Shown here piece after piece: positions 6,916-15,714 of a stretch of 44,742 bases of DNA. The stretch lies in assembly GCA_016784385.1 (NCBI GenBank), contig JADHUT010000006.1, positions 1 through 44,742 of the forward strand, written 5' to 3'. Positions within the stretch are counted from its first letter, which is position 1. Every line of letters starts with the position of its first letter. The notes beneath the pieces were generated by a model. It was not told the origin of the DNA and did not search any database. It saw only the letters and a program-made list of their open reading frames with translations. The DNA comes from Candidatus Microgenomates bacterium (GTDB lineage Bacteria > Patescibacteriota > Microgenomatia > UBA8517). The position numbers and the translations under genes were made by a program.

Positions 6916-7884
6916 ATGGGTGATTTGCCAACATTAAAAGACTTGGATATAAGCAATAAAAAAGTTTTGGTGAGAGTTGATTTGGATGTAGATTTGAATG
7001 ACAAACACAAAGACTATCGTCTTGAAGTTTTGACTCCAACCCTAAACTATTTGAAAGAAAAAAGTGCTAAAATAATACTAATGGGCCACAAAGGAAGGCC
7101 TGGTGGCAAGGTGGTCGATAGTCTAAGCACAAAACCATTTGAAAAATATTTTTCAAAATGGAATGTGCAGGTGCTTGAAAACCTTCGTTTTGACCCTCGA
7201 GAGCGGAAAAATGATTCTGAGTTTGCAAAAGAATTAGCCAGTAAGGCTGATGTGTTTGTTAATGAAGCATTTGCAACAGCTCACAGGGAACATGCTTCAA
7301 TTGTTGGTGTTCCCAAAATCTTGCCTTCTGCATTTGGACTTCATTTTGAAAAGGAAGTAGAAAATCTTTCAAAAATTTCAAAAGATCCAGACAGACCACT
7401 TCTTTATATAATTTCAGGTATTAAAAAAGACAAAGTCGAAATGATCAAAAAGCTTGAAAGTAAGGCTGACAAAATACTGGTTGGTGGAAGGCTACCTGAT
7501 TACATGGGGGACAATACAAAAAGCGTGAGAAGTTTTGGAAAAGATGAAAAGATTATTATTGGGAACTTAGTAATGGATAAAGAAGATATAACAGTAAATA
7601 CAATTGAAATATTTAAAAGTGAAATAAAAAAAGCTAAAACAATAGTTTTGGCAGGAGTATTGGGAAAATATGAAGATGAAGGACACAGGCAGGGAACAAA
7701 GGCAATTTTTGAAGCTGTTTCTGTTTCTTCTGCCTTCAGGGTAGTGGGTGGTGGAGATAGTTTAACTGCCATCCAAATGTTTGGGTTAATTGATAAATTT
7801 GATTGGGTGAGCGTGGGAGGTGGTGCTATGATTGAGTTTTTAATCTCCGGCACGCTACCTGCAATAGAAGCACTAAAAAGCTGA
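6916..7884 (+). CDS. pgk: Phosphoglycerate kinase, compact form
   Basis: Transfers phosphate between 1,3-bisphosphoglycerate and ADP. PGK hallmarks are present but altered: VLVRVDLDVDL near the start, GHKGRPGGK, VLENLRFDPRERKNDSEFAK, VNEAFATAHREHAS, GGGDSLTAI and VSVGGGAMIEFLISGTLPAI at the end. At 322 residues it is about 70 short of typical PGK. Losses lie before LENLRF and in the C-domain between the GGRLPDYM and AGVLGKYED blocks, where the usual NGPMG is AGVLG. TAGTAT at 6904-6909 ends 6 nt before the ATG, suggesting leaderless transcription. Its 3' end overlaps the convergent PIN gene by 12 nt. Confidence 0.88.
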   Translation: MGDLPTLKDLDISNKKVLVRVDLDVDLNDKHKDYRLEVLTPTLNYLKEKSAKIILMGHKGRPGGKVVDSLSTKPFEKYFSKWNVQVLENLRFDPRERKNDSEFAKELASKADVFVNEAFATAHREHASIVGVPKILPSAFGLHFEKEVENLSKISKDPDRPLLYIISGIKKDKVEMIKKLESKADKILVGGRLPDYMGDNTKSVRSFGKDEKIIIGNLVMDKEDITVNTIEIFKSEIKKAKTIVLAGVLGKYEDEGHRQGTKAIFEAVSVSSAFRVVGGGDSLTAIQMFGLIDKFDWVSVGGGAMIEFLISGTLPAIEALKS

Positions 7885-8235
7885 AGCAATTTTCATTTTT
7901 CCAAAAAATTTCATTTTAAGTAGTTTTTTGTCGTTGGTTAAAAAAATATCACATTCTGCTTCCACAGCAGAATGAAGTTGGATATTGTCTTCTAAATCAT
8001 TGCCTGGACCTTCTAGTGAGAGAATCAATATTTTTTCTGATAATCCAACGATTTCAAAGACATCCTTGTATTTTAGCAATAATTTACTTGGAACTTTGTG
8101 TTTGTATGAGTAGAAAAAAATATGATACGAAAGTGGGGACACAAAGACTTTGTGTCCATCTAGCATTTTTTGTTTTCCTGTGTCTCTTTCCGAAACGTCT
8201 ATAAAAAAATTTGTGTCAAGAAATATATTAGCCAT
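7873..8235 (-). CDS. PIN-domain toxin (VapC-like)
   Basis: 120-residue PIN-fold nuclease. Acidic metal-binding residues are visible: Asp7 in IFLDTNFFID, the central DLEDNIQLHSA and the late LTNDKKLL. PIN toxins cleave tRNA or rRNA. It overlaps the upstream antitoxin gene by 8 nt, forming an operon, and its end overlaps the end of pgk. Confidence 0.85.
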   Translation of the reverse strand: MANIFLDTNFFIDVSERDTGKQKMLDGHKVFVSPLSYHIFFYSYKHKVPSKLLLKYKDVFEIVGLSEKILILSLEGPGNDLEDNIQLHSAVEAECDIFLTNDKKLLKMKFFGKMKIASAF

Positions 8236-8482
8236 GTTTTTTTAGCATTGCTTCTTTATAATTTTTATTTCTTTGTGAAACTGTTAATTTAGGTAAATTC
8301 ATAGCTTTAGTTATTGCAAACATCCTTTTTGCACTGAAAAGTTTTGGTTTTTCGATTTTTATAGGACTGATGGTTGCCACTGGTTTAGATCTGTGAATTA
8401 AATCTATGTGTTGACCATACGCAAGCGCCTCCAGAAGATCTGGTGTCTGTGTTCTTAGCTGGGTTGTAGTTATATAGTTCAT
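8228..8482 (-). CDS. Phd/YefM-like antitoxin
   Basis: 84 residues with a Phd/YefM-type N-terminus: YITTTQLRTQTPDLLEAL, then IDLIHRSKPVATISPI, the DNA-binding half. The basic C-terminal half should wrap the PIN toxin. It is first in a two-gene minus-strand TA operon placed between pgk and gap, and probably represses the promoter at 8492-8520. Confidence 0.85.
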   Translation of the reverse strand: MNYITTTQLRTQTPDLLEALAYGQHIDLIHRSKPVATISPIKIEKPKLFSAKRMFAITKAMNLPKLTVSQRNKNYKEAMLKKHG

Positions 8483-8491
8483 ATATATTTA

Positions 8492-8520
8492 AATATATAC
8501 TCAAATGTATATATTGTCAA
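8492..8520 (-). promoter_or_regulatory. Promoter and palindromic operator of the Phd/PIN module
   Basis: On the minus strand TTGACA (8520-8515), a 17-nt spacer and TATATT (8497-8492) form a near-consensus promoter. A perfect 18-bp palindrome TATATATTTAAATATATA (8482-8499) covers the -10 and the first base of the antitoxin ATG at 8482. The leader would be only 2-3 nt. Confidence 0.75.
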
Positions 8521-8586
8521 GTGGGTCGTATTATCGTATGCTGATATTGATGGTAAACGAAGTTTGCCACGTGTAAAAATATAAAC

Positions 8587-9711
8587 ATGGTAAAAGTTGG
8601 AATAAATGGATTTGGAAGAATAGGGAGGTTGGCTTATAGAATTGGACTTCTAAAACACTCTCAGGAAATTGCATTTGTTGCTGTAAACACATCAGGTTCC
8701 ATGGACAGCTCTGGTTGGACACATCTTTTAAATTACGATTCAACATACAGGAAGTTTGAATACGAAGCCGTTGCAAGAGAAATAAAAAAGGCAAAAGAAG
8801 CAACCGACGAAGATCCTCTAATTGGCCACATATTAGTTTCAGAAAAAGTAGTTGAAACTGCACTGATGGCTCAAAAAGATCCTGCAAAGATTCCATGGGG
8901 CAAATACGGCGTTGATGTTGTCATTGAGTCCACTGGAAGGTTTGTAACCCAGGAAGATGCAAAAAAACACGCGGCTGGTGGTGCTAAAAAAGTTGTAATA
9001 TCAGCCCCTTCAAAGGGAGGCAATGTTGGAACTTATGTACTTGGAGTGAATGAAAAACCAGGAGAAGTTCCAAAAGGGGAGGTTATATCAAATGCAAGCT
9101 GCACCACCAACTGCGTCGCTCCTGTGGCTGCTGTGATGCACGGAGTGTTTGGTGTGGAAAAGGCAATGATGACAACTATTCATGGATATACTGACGATCA
9201 AAATCTGCAAGACGGATCCCACAAAGATTTAAGGAGAGCCAGGGCAGCTGCAATTAATATTATTCCAACTTCAACTGGAGCTGCAGTCGCCACAACAGAA
9301 ACAATACCGGAGTTAAAAGGAATATTTGATGGGGTGGCACTTCGTATTCCAGTGGCAACAGGATCCATTACTGATTTTACTTTTGTTTTAAAAAAGAAAG
9401 TAACAGTAGAAGACATCAACAATGCCTTTGTCGAGGCTACTAAAAACCCCCTGTACAAGGGAATACTCGCAACTACTGATCAAAATTTGGTTTCAAGCGA
9501 TATCATAGGCCGGCCGGAGTCTGCAATAGTTGATTTAGGGCTAACACAAGTGGTTGATGGAAATTTAGTTAAAGTATTTGCTTGGTATGACAATGAATGG
9601 GGATATGCAAATAGACTTGTAGAGCAAGTAATCAGGGTGGGAAGAAGTTTAGAAAGTAGTGTAATCCCAGTTGACCCAATTTCTCTTGCTTTCAAACAAC
9701 AACAACAATAA
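8587..9711 (+). CDS. gap: Glyceraldehyde-3-phosphate dehydrogenase, type I
   Basis: Oxidises glyceraldehyde 3-phosphate to 1,3-bisphosphoglycerate. The Rossmann start VGINGFGRIGRL, active site ASCTTNCVAP (Cys172), His199 in TTIHGYTDDQ and the closing WYDNEWGYANR are all present. The region after beta-2 reads VNTSGSMD where NAD-dependent enzymes have NDL, so the usual Asp that selects NAD is missing; use of NADP is possible. At 374 residues it is longer than typical, through an extension at about 35-100 and a Gln-rich tail (QQQQ). Confidence 0.95.
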   Translation: MVKVGINGFGRIGRLAYRIGLLKHSQEIAFVAVNTSGSMDSSGWTHLLNYDSTYRKFEYEAVAREIKKAKEATDEDPLIGHILVSEKVVETALMAQKDPAKIPWGKYGVDVVIESTGRFVTQEDAKKHAAGGAKKVVISAPSKGGNVGTYVLGVNEKPGEVPKGEVISNASCTTNCVAPVAAVMHGVFGVEKAMMTTIHGYTDDQNLQDGSHKDLRRARAAAINIIPTSTGAAVATTETIPELKGIFDGVALRIPVATGSITDFTFVLKKKVTVEDINNAFVEATKNPLYKGILATTDQNLVSSDIIGRPESAIVDLGLTQVVDGNLVKVFAWYDNEWGYANRLVEQVIRVGRSLESSVIPVDPISLAFKQQQQ

Positions 9712-9716
9712 TAATT

Positions 9717-10307
9717 ATGGATAATTACAAATCTTTGGGTGTAAAAAATATTGCCTTTTTTGGAGATGCAAATATACCTGCAAGTGACCCTGTTTATAAA
9801 AGTGCCTTTAATACTGCAAAATTGTTGGCTGAAAATGGGTACACCATTGTTGATGGGGGAGGACCTGGAGTAATGGTTGCAGCAACTAATGGAGCTAAAG
9901 AAGCCGGAGGGGCGACGCTTACTGTAACATTTAATCCTGTTAATGCCACAGGTTTTGAGGAAAAGTATGTTGAAAATGTTGCTGATAAAGAAATAATAAC
10001 CACTAATTATATTGAAAGGATGTTTAAGTTGATGGAACATGGCGATATTTTTGTTATGTTTAAAGGTGGCTCTGGTACTATTTCAGAATTTGGGACCGCC
10101 TGGGTACTGGCAAAAATTTATTATGGTCATCACAAGCCATTTATTTTAATGGGCCGTTTTTGGGCAGAGATAATTGATGTTTTCAGAAAGAATATGAACA
10201 TAGACAAAGCAGAACTTTCTGTTTTTGAAATTGTAGAAAAACCAGAAGATGTTTTAAAAGCTATACATAAATTTGAGGAAAGACTGGCCAAGAGAACCAA
10301 AAAATGA
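9717..10307 (+). CDS. LOG-family nucleotide-binding protein
   Basis: 196-residue Rossmann-like protein of the LOG / TIGR00725 'lysine decarboxylase-like' family, which includes phosphoribohydrolases acting on cytokinin-type nucleotides. The signature PGGxGTxxE appears as GGSGTISEFG, and the phosphate loop as DGGGPGVMVAATNGAKEAGG. It lies 5 nt after gap and overlaps the transketolase gene by 4 nt, so it is part of the carbon operon. Its role there is unknown. Confidence 0.8.
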   Translation: MDNYKSLGVKNIAFFGDANIPASDPVYKSAFNTAKLLAENGYTIVDGGGPGVMVAATNGAKEAGGATLTVTFNPVNATGFEEKYVENVADKEIITTNYIERMFKLMEHGDIFVMFKGGSGTISEFGTAWVLAKIYYGHHKPFILMGRFWAEIIDVFRKNMNIDKAELSVFEIVEKPEDVLKAIHKFEERLAKRTKK

Positions 10308-11152
10308 AATACACAATTGAAGACCTAGAAAGTAAGGCCAAGGAAGTACGGAAAGATATTATAAAAATGATTCTAAAGGCCAAAGCGGGACATCCTGCAG
10401 GATCTCTTGGGATGACTGATGTTTTTGTCGCACTTTACTTTGCAATTTTAAATTATGATTTGCAAAAACCAGATTGGGAGGATAGAGACAGACTAATATT
10501 GTCAGCGGGCCATATTTGTCCAGCACTATACGCCACAATGGCCCATGCAGGGTACTTTGACCATTCCCATCTCTGGAAATTTGGAGATTTTGGAGGGATG
10601 TTGCAAGGACACCCACACAAAGGATTTTTGAAAGAACTTGAAACCACATCAGGACCATTAGGATCTGGTTTGGCTCAAGCTGCTGGCATTGCTTATTCTG
10701 CTAAAATGGATGATCAAAGGTTCAGAACATATTGCATCACTTCTGACGGGGAACAGCAGTCTGGAAACCATTGGGAAGCTGTAATGTTTGCTGGAAAAAA
10801 TAATCTTAGTAATTTAACAATGATAATTGACAGAAACAACATCCAAATTGATGGGTTTACTGAAGATGTTATGCCATTGGAGCCTTTGGCTGATAAATAC
10901 AAAGCTTTTAATTGGTCGGTAATTGAAATTGATGGACATAATTTTGAAGAAATTATAAATGCTGTTAATAAAGCTAGAGCAATATATGAAAACCCTACTG
11001 CAATAATAGCAAGGACAATTCCAGGGCGGGGAGTTGATTTTATGGAATTGAATCCTGGTTGGCATGCAAAAACTCCCACCAAAGAGCAGGCAACAAAGGC
11101 ATTAAAAGAAATACGAAACATGCAAGGAAGTATCAAGGAGTATGGAGAATAA
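10304..11152 (+). CDS. tktA: Transketolase, N-terminal (TPP-binding) subunit
   Basis: 282 residues corresponding to the thiamine-diphosphate binding half of a split transketolase. Seen are GHPAGSLGMTDVFVALYF, SAGHICPALYA, the TPP motif starting TSDGEQQSGNHWEA and ending NRNN-like DRNNIQIDG, and a closing IPGRGVDF. Together with the next gene it moves two-carbon units between sugar phosphates. It overlaps the LOG gene by 4 nt and precedes the C-terminal subunit by 36 nt. Confidence 0.93.
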   Translation: MKYTIEDLESKAKEVRKDIIKMILKAKAGHPAGSLGMTDVFVALYFAILNYDLQKPDWEDRDRLILSAGHICPALYATMAHAGYFDHSHLWKFGDFGGMLQGHPHKGFLKELETTSGPLGSGLAQAAGIAYSAKMDDQRFRTYCITSDGEQQSGNHWEAVMFAGKNNLSNLTMIIDRNNIQIDGFTEDVMPLEPLADKYKAFNWSVIEIDGHNFEEIINAVNKARAIYENPTAIIARTIPGRGVDFMELNPGWHAKTPTKEQATKALKEIRNMQGSIKEYGE

Positions 11153-11188
11153 GCAAAGCTTGGCCAGTTAAAGCCCTGGTAGAATTTT

Positions 11189-12187
11189 ATGTTAAACAAA
11201 AAATTATATTTAAACCCTGACGCATTAAATAGTAGAAAAGTGGAACAAAAACACACTCGTGATGGGTTTGGTGAAGGGTTGTTGGCAGCAGGGGGGAAGG
11301 ATGAAAATATTGTAGTACTCACAGCTGATTTGAAAGACTCTACAAGAGTTAATTTGTTTGCAGACGCATACCCAAAAAGATTTATTGAGGTTGGAGTTGC
11401 AGAACAAGCGTTGGCTTCGATTGCCTCAGGCATGGCAAATTATGGAAAAATTCCATTTATCAGTTCCTACGCAATTTTTTCACCAGGGCGTAATTGGGAG
11501 CAAATCAGAACCACTATTGGAATTGATGGTTATCCGGTAAAGATAATTGGAGCACAAGCGGGCCTTAACATTGGTCATTATGGAGTTACCCATCAAGGGT
11601 TGGAAGACATTGCATTGGCTCGTGTAATTCCAGGTATGACAGTTCTGGTTCCATTGGACTATGAAGAGGCAAAGAAAGCAACTGAGCAAATCGCAAAACT
11701 AGAGGGTCCAGTTTATATGAGACTTAACAGGGCAGTGGGTCCTGTCATAACTACATCAAAAACTCCTTTTAAAATTGGAAATAGTGAGGTTTTGTGGAGT
11801 GGGAAAGACCCCAAAGTAACAATTATTGGAAGTGGGCCGATATTATATGAAGCACTGCTGGCAGCTAAAGAACTTTTGAAAGTCTCAATAGATGTGATGG
11901 TTGTTAATTGTCATACAGTAAAACCTTTGGATGAACTAGGAATAATCAGATCTGCAAAAACAACTGGTGCTGTAGTTACTCTGGAAGAACACCAAGTAAT
12001 GGGCGGGTTGGGCTCTGCAATCAGTGAGGTATTGTCTAAAAACTTTCCGGTTCCGATGGAAATGTTGGGTGTACAAGACAGATACGGTCAGAGTGGAGAA
12101 GTTAAAGAGCTTTACGAAGAATATGGATTAACAAAAAAAGATGTAATAATCTCTGTCAAAAAACTTCTTTCTCGCAGGGGGATTTAA
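11189..12187 (+). CDS. tktB: Transketolase, C-terminal (pyrimidine-binding) subunit
   Basis: 332 residues: the pyrimidine-binding domain with the catalytic Glu in IEVGVAEQALASIASGMA, followed by the C-terminal domain (VTLEEHQVMGGLGSAISEVL). It pairs with the preceding gene as a split transketolase, the form common in archaea and many small-genome bacteria. Confidence 0.93.
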   Translation: MLNKKLYLNPDALNSRKVEQKHTRDGFGEGLLAAGGKDENIVVLTADLKDSTRVNLFADAYPKRFIEVGVAEQALASIASGMANYGKIPFISSYAIFSPGRNWEQIRTTIGIDGYPVKIIGAQAGLNIGHYGVTHQGLEDIALARVIPGMTVLVPLDYEEAKKATEQIAKLEGPVYMRLNRAVGPVITTSKTPFKIGNSEVLWSGKDPKVTIIGSGPILYEALLAAKELLKVSIDVMVVNCHTVKPLDELGIIRSAKTTGAVVTLEEHQVMGGLGSAISEVLSKNFPVPMEMLGVQDRYGQSGEVKELYEEYGLTKKDVIISVKKLLSRRGI

Positions 12188-12211
12188 AATTGTGTTAAGC
12201 TAAAAAAAGCC

Positions 12212-13192
12212 ATGTTGCAAACTGTCCAAAAAATAATGAGTTCCAAAAAAGGAGTACTTGCCCTTGATTGGAGTCCTTCTACAATTGAAATACAATTTAA
12301 AAATGTTGGAATAACCTCTACACCGCAATTAAATAGGGTTTACAGGCAAATGTTAGTGACAACTCCAGAGTTAAATGAATTTATTAGTGGAATTATTTTG
12401 CATGACGAGACAGTTAATCAGCAGTTAGATAGTGGGGAGGGATTTGTAGAATATTTAGGTGGATTAGGGATAGTATCTGGAGTTAGAGCAGATGATGGAA
12501 AGTCCAAATACGGCGATACGCAGCAAGATATGACTGAAGGGCTAGACAGCCTTGACGATCGGCTTAAAAAATATGCTGAGGTTGGTATTAAATTTACAAA
12601 ATGGAGGGCAGCTTTTAAAATTTCAGATTATTATCCTTCCAAAGAATTTTTGAAAGAAAGTATTGACAGGTTGGTAACTTTTGCAAAAATTTCCCATAAA
12701 CATGGATTAGTTCCTTTTGTGGAACCTGATGTGGAAATGAAAGGTGATCACACTACAACCAGATGTTCAGAAGTAACAGCGCAAGTGCTGAAGCTATTAT
12801 TTGATGCCCTAAAGGAGGCTGGGGTTGATTTAGAGAATGTAATTTTAAAAACAAATATGGTACTACCTGGAACCGAAAGTGGGGTTGAAGCGGCTTCACT
12901 GGAAGTTGCCAATGCAACCTTGTATGCATTGAGAAAGTCAGTCCCAGAAAATGTAGGCGGTATAGTGTTTTTGTCTGGTGGTCAGAGTTATGAAGATTCA
13001 GTGCATCATCTGGATAAAATTGAAGATCTTGCACGCAATGATCCATGGGAGATATCTTTTTCATACGCTAGAGCTTTACAAAAAGATGCATTAGAGGTTT
13101 GGAGTGGAAAAGAAGAAAACATTGATGAGGCACAAAAAGTATTGATAGAAAGAATTAAAAAGGTTGTAAAAGCCAGAAAGGGAGAACTGTAA
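12212..13192 (+). CDS. Fructose-bisphosphate aldolase class I
   Basis: 326-residue Schiff-base aldolase that cleaves fructose 1,6-bisphosphate. The family line is clear: YRQMLVTTPELNEFISGIIL, GIKFTKWRAAFKI, LVPFVEPDVEM and ILKTNMVLPG with the Schiff-base Lys213. The normally conserved ADEST near the start is LDWSPST here, keeping the Asp but not Glu-Ser. It lies in series with transketolase and the PfkB-type kinase. Confidence 0.88.
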   Translation: MLQTVQKIMSSKKGVLALDWSPSTIEIQFKNVGITSTPQLNRVYRQMLVTTPELNEFISGIILHDETVNQQLDSGEGFVEYLGGLGIVSGVRADDGKSKYGDTQQDMTEGLDSLDDRLKKYAEVGIKFTKWRAAFKISDYYPSKEFLKESIDRLVTFAKISHKHGLVPFVEPDVEMKGDHTTTRCSEVTAQVLKLLFDALKEAGVDLENVILKTNMVLPGTESGVEAASLEVANATLYALRKSVPENVGGIVFLSGGQSYEDSVHHLDKIEDLARNDPWEISFSYARALQKDALEVWSGKEENIDEAQKVLIERIKKVVKARKGEL

Positions 13193-13195
13193 TAA

Positions 13196-14188
13196 ATGGC
13201 AAACTTAGATCTTCTTTCAATAGGAGATGCAAATTTAGATGTGTTTATAGAGCCATCTGAATCTGAGTCACTTTGTAGAGTAGATACAAAGGAGTGTTTT
13301 ATTGCTTTTTCATACGCAGACAAAATTCCAGTAAAGTCACTGGAGTTTTCAATTGGAGGAAATGCTGCAAATAATGCAGTTGGAACTAGAAGGCTAGGGG
13401 TCAACACTGCAGCAGTGTTGACACTTGGAGACGATTCCACAGCAAAACAAATTATTGAAGCTCTGGAAAAAGAAGGGGTTGATTTAACATATGTAATTCA
13501 ACAACCTTCAACAAAATCAAACTTTAATGTGGCCATAACCTATACAGGAGAGAGAACGATTTTTTCTCACAAATCTCCAAGGAGCTATGAATTCCCAGTA
13601 CAGTTGCCAAAAGTTCCATGGGCATATTTAACCTCAATGGGTGATAGTTTCAGACCTTTTTACAACCATCTATCAGATTGGTTAATAAAAAACCCAGAAG
13701 TAAAACTTGGATTCAATCCAGGAAGCAGGCAAATGAGAGCTGGGTTAGATCAACTTACAAATATAATGAAACTAACTCATGTAATTTTTGTTAACAAACA
13801 AGAAGCAGAAAAATTGACAGGATTTGAAAGTAAACCAAAAGTTACAAAAGAACTCCTTATGAAACTGTCAGGACTTGGTCCAAAAGCTGTAGTAATCACA
13901 GACGGGAGTAATGGCTCATATGTATTTGATGGAAATAAATCAACCCATTGTGGAGTACTACCTGTTGATGCACACGAGAGAACTGGTGCAGGGGACGCAT
14001 TTGGTAGTGGATTTTTGGCAGCTTTAATCAAGGGAAAGTCCTATGCAGAAGCACTCATGTGGGGAACTGCAAATTCTTCTTCAGTTATTGGATATGTAGG
14101 CTCTCAAAGAGGGCTTTTGACCGAAATGGATATGGGAGTTTGGTTGGAGAGAGGAAAATCTTCAGGAGTGGTGATTGAAGAAATTTGA
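13196..14188 (+). CDS. PfkB-family carbohydrate kinase
   Basis: 330-residue ribokinase-fold enzyme. The glycine-rich N-terminal signature is EFSIGGNAANNAVGTRRLG, and the C-terminal signature with catalytic Asp is ERTGAGDAFGSGF. Substrate cannot be read from sequence. Position right after aldolase suggests a sugar phosphate or ribose, possibly replacing a missing phosphofructokinase. The gene starts 3 nt after the aldolase stop. Its stop codon lies inside the -35 of the next TA promoter. Confidence 0.88.
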   Translation: MANLDLLSIGDANLDVFIEPSESESLCRVDTKECFIAFSYADKIPVKSLEFSIGGNAANNAVGTRRLGVNTAAVLTLGDDSTAKQIIEALEKEGVDLTYVIQQPSTKSNFNVAITYTGERTIFSHKSPRSYEFPVQLPKVPWAYLTSMGDSFRPFYNHLSDWLIKNPEVKLGFNPGSRQMRAGLDQLTNIMKLTHVIFVNKQEAEKLTGFESKPKVTKELLMKLSGLGPKAVVITDGSNGSYVFDGNKSTHCGVLPVDAHERTGAGDAFGSGFLAALIKGKSYAEALMWGTANSSSVIGYVGSQRGLLTEMDMGVWLERGKSSGVVIEEI

Positions 14189-14213
14189 CAAGAATTAGAA
14201 CATGTTATAACAT
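14185..14213 (+). promoter_or_regulatory. Promoter with palindromic operator of the AbrB/Doc module
   Basis: TTGACA (14185-14190), a 17-nt spacer and TAACAT (14208-14213). The perfect palindrome ATGTTATAACAT at 14202-14213 covers the -10. The ATG at 14220 lies where transcription should start, so the mRNA is probably leaderless. Confidence 0.7.
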
Positions 14214-14219
14214 TGCAAT

Positions 14220-14477
14220 ATGTTAAATATTCGTAAAGTATTAAAAGTAGGAAACTCTCTGGGTCCTACATTTCCTAAAGAGTTTGTGGATAAACACAAC
14301 ATAAAACCAGGTGATGATATTGTGGTTACACATCATAATGGTTCTGTTACCTACTCAATTAATGTACCCAAACAAACAGATTATCAAACAATTGAGGATT
14401 CAGAGTTTTTTGGTTTGGTAAAAGAAATAGACCTAAAGTACAAAAGAGCTCTAGATAAATTAGCAAACCTTTCTTGA
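14220..14477 (+). CDS. AbrB/MazE-like antitoxin
   Basis: 85 residues with the AbrB/SpoVT swapped-hairpin pattern: RKVLKVGNSLGPTFPKEFVD, then HNIKPGDDIVVTHHNGSV. The C-terminal acidic half (about 50-85) is the expected toxin-binding tail. It overlaps the Doc-like gene by 4 nt and probably autoregulates through the palindrome at 14202-14213. Confidence 0.85.
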   Translation: MLNIRKVLKVGNSLGPTFPKEFVDKHNIKPGDDIVVTHHNGSVTYSINVPKQTDYQTIEDSEFFGLVKEIDLKYKRALDKLANLS

Positions 14478-14863
14478 AAATAATTACACCCAAGCAAATT
14501 TTAATTGTCCATGAGCATGAAATAAAAAAACATGGAGGGTCTTCAGGTATTCGAGATGTTGGAATGTTGGAGTCTGCAATTGGAAGGCCATTTGCAACTT
14601 TTGCTGGTAAGGATTTATATATTACAATTTTTTTAAAAGCAGGCGCACTTGTTCAGTCGCTTGTCAAAAACCATCCGTTTGTTGATGGAAACAAGAGAAC
14701 GGCATTGGTTTCAGCAATTGTTTTTTTGAAAATGAATAATTATATACTTTCTATATCTCAGGATAAATCTGTAGATTTTGTGATGGATGTTGCAAACAAA
14801 AACTTGTCAGTAGATCAAATTTCTCTCTGGTTCAAGAAACATTCAAAAAAGATTACTCAGTAA
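14474..14863 (+). CDS. Doc/Fic-family toxin
   Basis: 129 residues. The Fic core reads HPFVDGNKRTAL (His67), the Doc variant of HPFxxGNGR. Doc enzymes phosphorylate EF-Tu. The start is TTG at 14474, overlapping the antitoxin stop in TTGA. It closes the carbon cluster and is followed, 19 nt later, by a GC-rich palindrome. Confidence 0.88.
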   Translation: MKIITPKQILIVHEHEIKKHGGSSGIRDVGMLESAIGRPFATFAGKDLYITIFLKAGALVQSLVKNHPFVDGNKRTALVSAIVFLKMNNYILSISQDKSVDFVMDVANKNLSVDQISLWFKKHSKKITQ

Positions 14864-14882
14864 ATTCATCCAACTTCGCCAA

Positions 14883-14900
14883 CCTGCCTGCGCAGGCAGG
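14883..14900. repeat. REP-like GC palindrome
   Basis: CCTGCCTGCGCAGGCAGG is a perfect 18-bp palindrome in otherwise AT-rich DNA, between the convergent Doc-like and PsbP-like genes. It is flanked by TTCGCC and GCTACGCTGGA. It closely matches the 20-bp palindrome at 36124-36143. It may act as a two-way terminator. Confidence 0.75.
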
Positions 14901-14917
14901 AGCTACGCTGGATCGCT

Positions 14918-15649
14918 TCATTCTGTGAAACTAAAAGTGGAGAGAATTTGATCAAATAAATTTTTATATTGATAGTCGAGGAGTCCAATTATAAAATAAC
15001 CGTTACTGGTTTTTACAACAATTGTTTCAATTTTATCTCCTGCATCGAAACCTTGCATGTCTAGTATTACGTCAGTATGGTATCGAATGCCTGAAATGCC
15101 ATCAAGAATCAGAGTTTCACTTGATACTTTTTGGTATTCATCTGATTTATAGCTTGGAGCTTCCTCTAGTTTATTTATTGTTAAAGTTAAAAACTTGCCG
15201 CCACCAAATCCTCCACCTCTTTCAAATAAATCCGATATTTCTTTAATTATTGCCAGTGGCGCAACAAAAAGATTGAAGGATTTGTTTTCTGTTTCACTAA
15301 AATAAGTGCCCCATTCTTTAGGGAATTTAAAAGAAAAGCCAAATTTAGAATTTTCATAAATTTCCCAATCAGAAGTTGGATCAGTTGAAGGTTTAGGGCT
15401 TGGAACACTAGTGGGTTGGATACTTGCAACCTTCAACTCTTGCATTTGTTTTACTAAATTTTGAGTTTGGTATGCAAAAAAACCTGCAGCGGCTACTGCC
15501 AACAGAAGAAGTATTGAAAGCAAGGTAACCAAAAAACCGTTTTTTTGTGTTGGGGTTGGTTTTGGTTGGGTTTCTGTTTGTACAGGTACAGGATCAGTGG
15601 GAACTGATGGTGGTTGTATTGGTTGGACAGGTTGGTTTACAGGTTCCAT
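14918..15649 (-). CDS. PsbP-like membrane-anchored protein with Pro-rich N-terminus
   Basis: 243 residues: a Pro/Gln/Thr-rich cytoplasmic start (about 1-37), one hydrophobic helix (about 39-61), a Pro/Ser linker and an exported domain beginning WEIYENSKFGFSFKFPKEW. That opening and the closing FDQILSTFSFTE are typical of PsbP-like/lipoprotein domains of unknown function in this group. TATATT at 15661-15656 ends 6 nt before the ATG, so transcription may be leaderless. Confidence 0.75.
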   Translation of the reverse strand: MEPVNQPVQPIQPPSVPTDPVPVQTETQPKPTPTQKNGFLVTLLSILLLLAVAAAGFFAYQTQNLVKQMQELKVASIQPTSVPSPKPSTDPTSDWEIYENSKFGFSFKFPKEWGTYFSETENKSFNLFVAPLAIIKEISDLFERGGGFGGGKFLTLTINKLEEAPSYKSDEYQKVSSETLILDGISGIRYHTDVILDMQGFDAGDKIETIVVKTSNGYFIIGLLDYQYKNLFDQILSTFSFTE

Positions 15650-15714
15650 TCTTTAAATATATCAGTAATTTTGTTACATTGTAAGTATAGCTTATTTTTT
15701 TTAAAGTTTTAATT

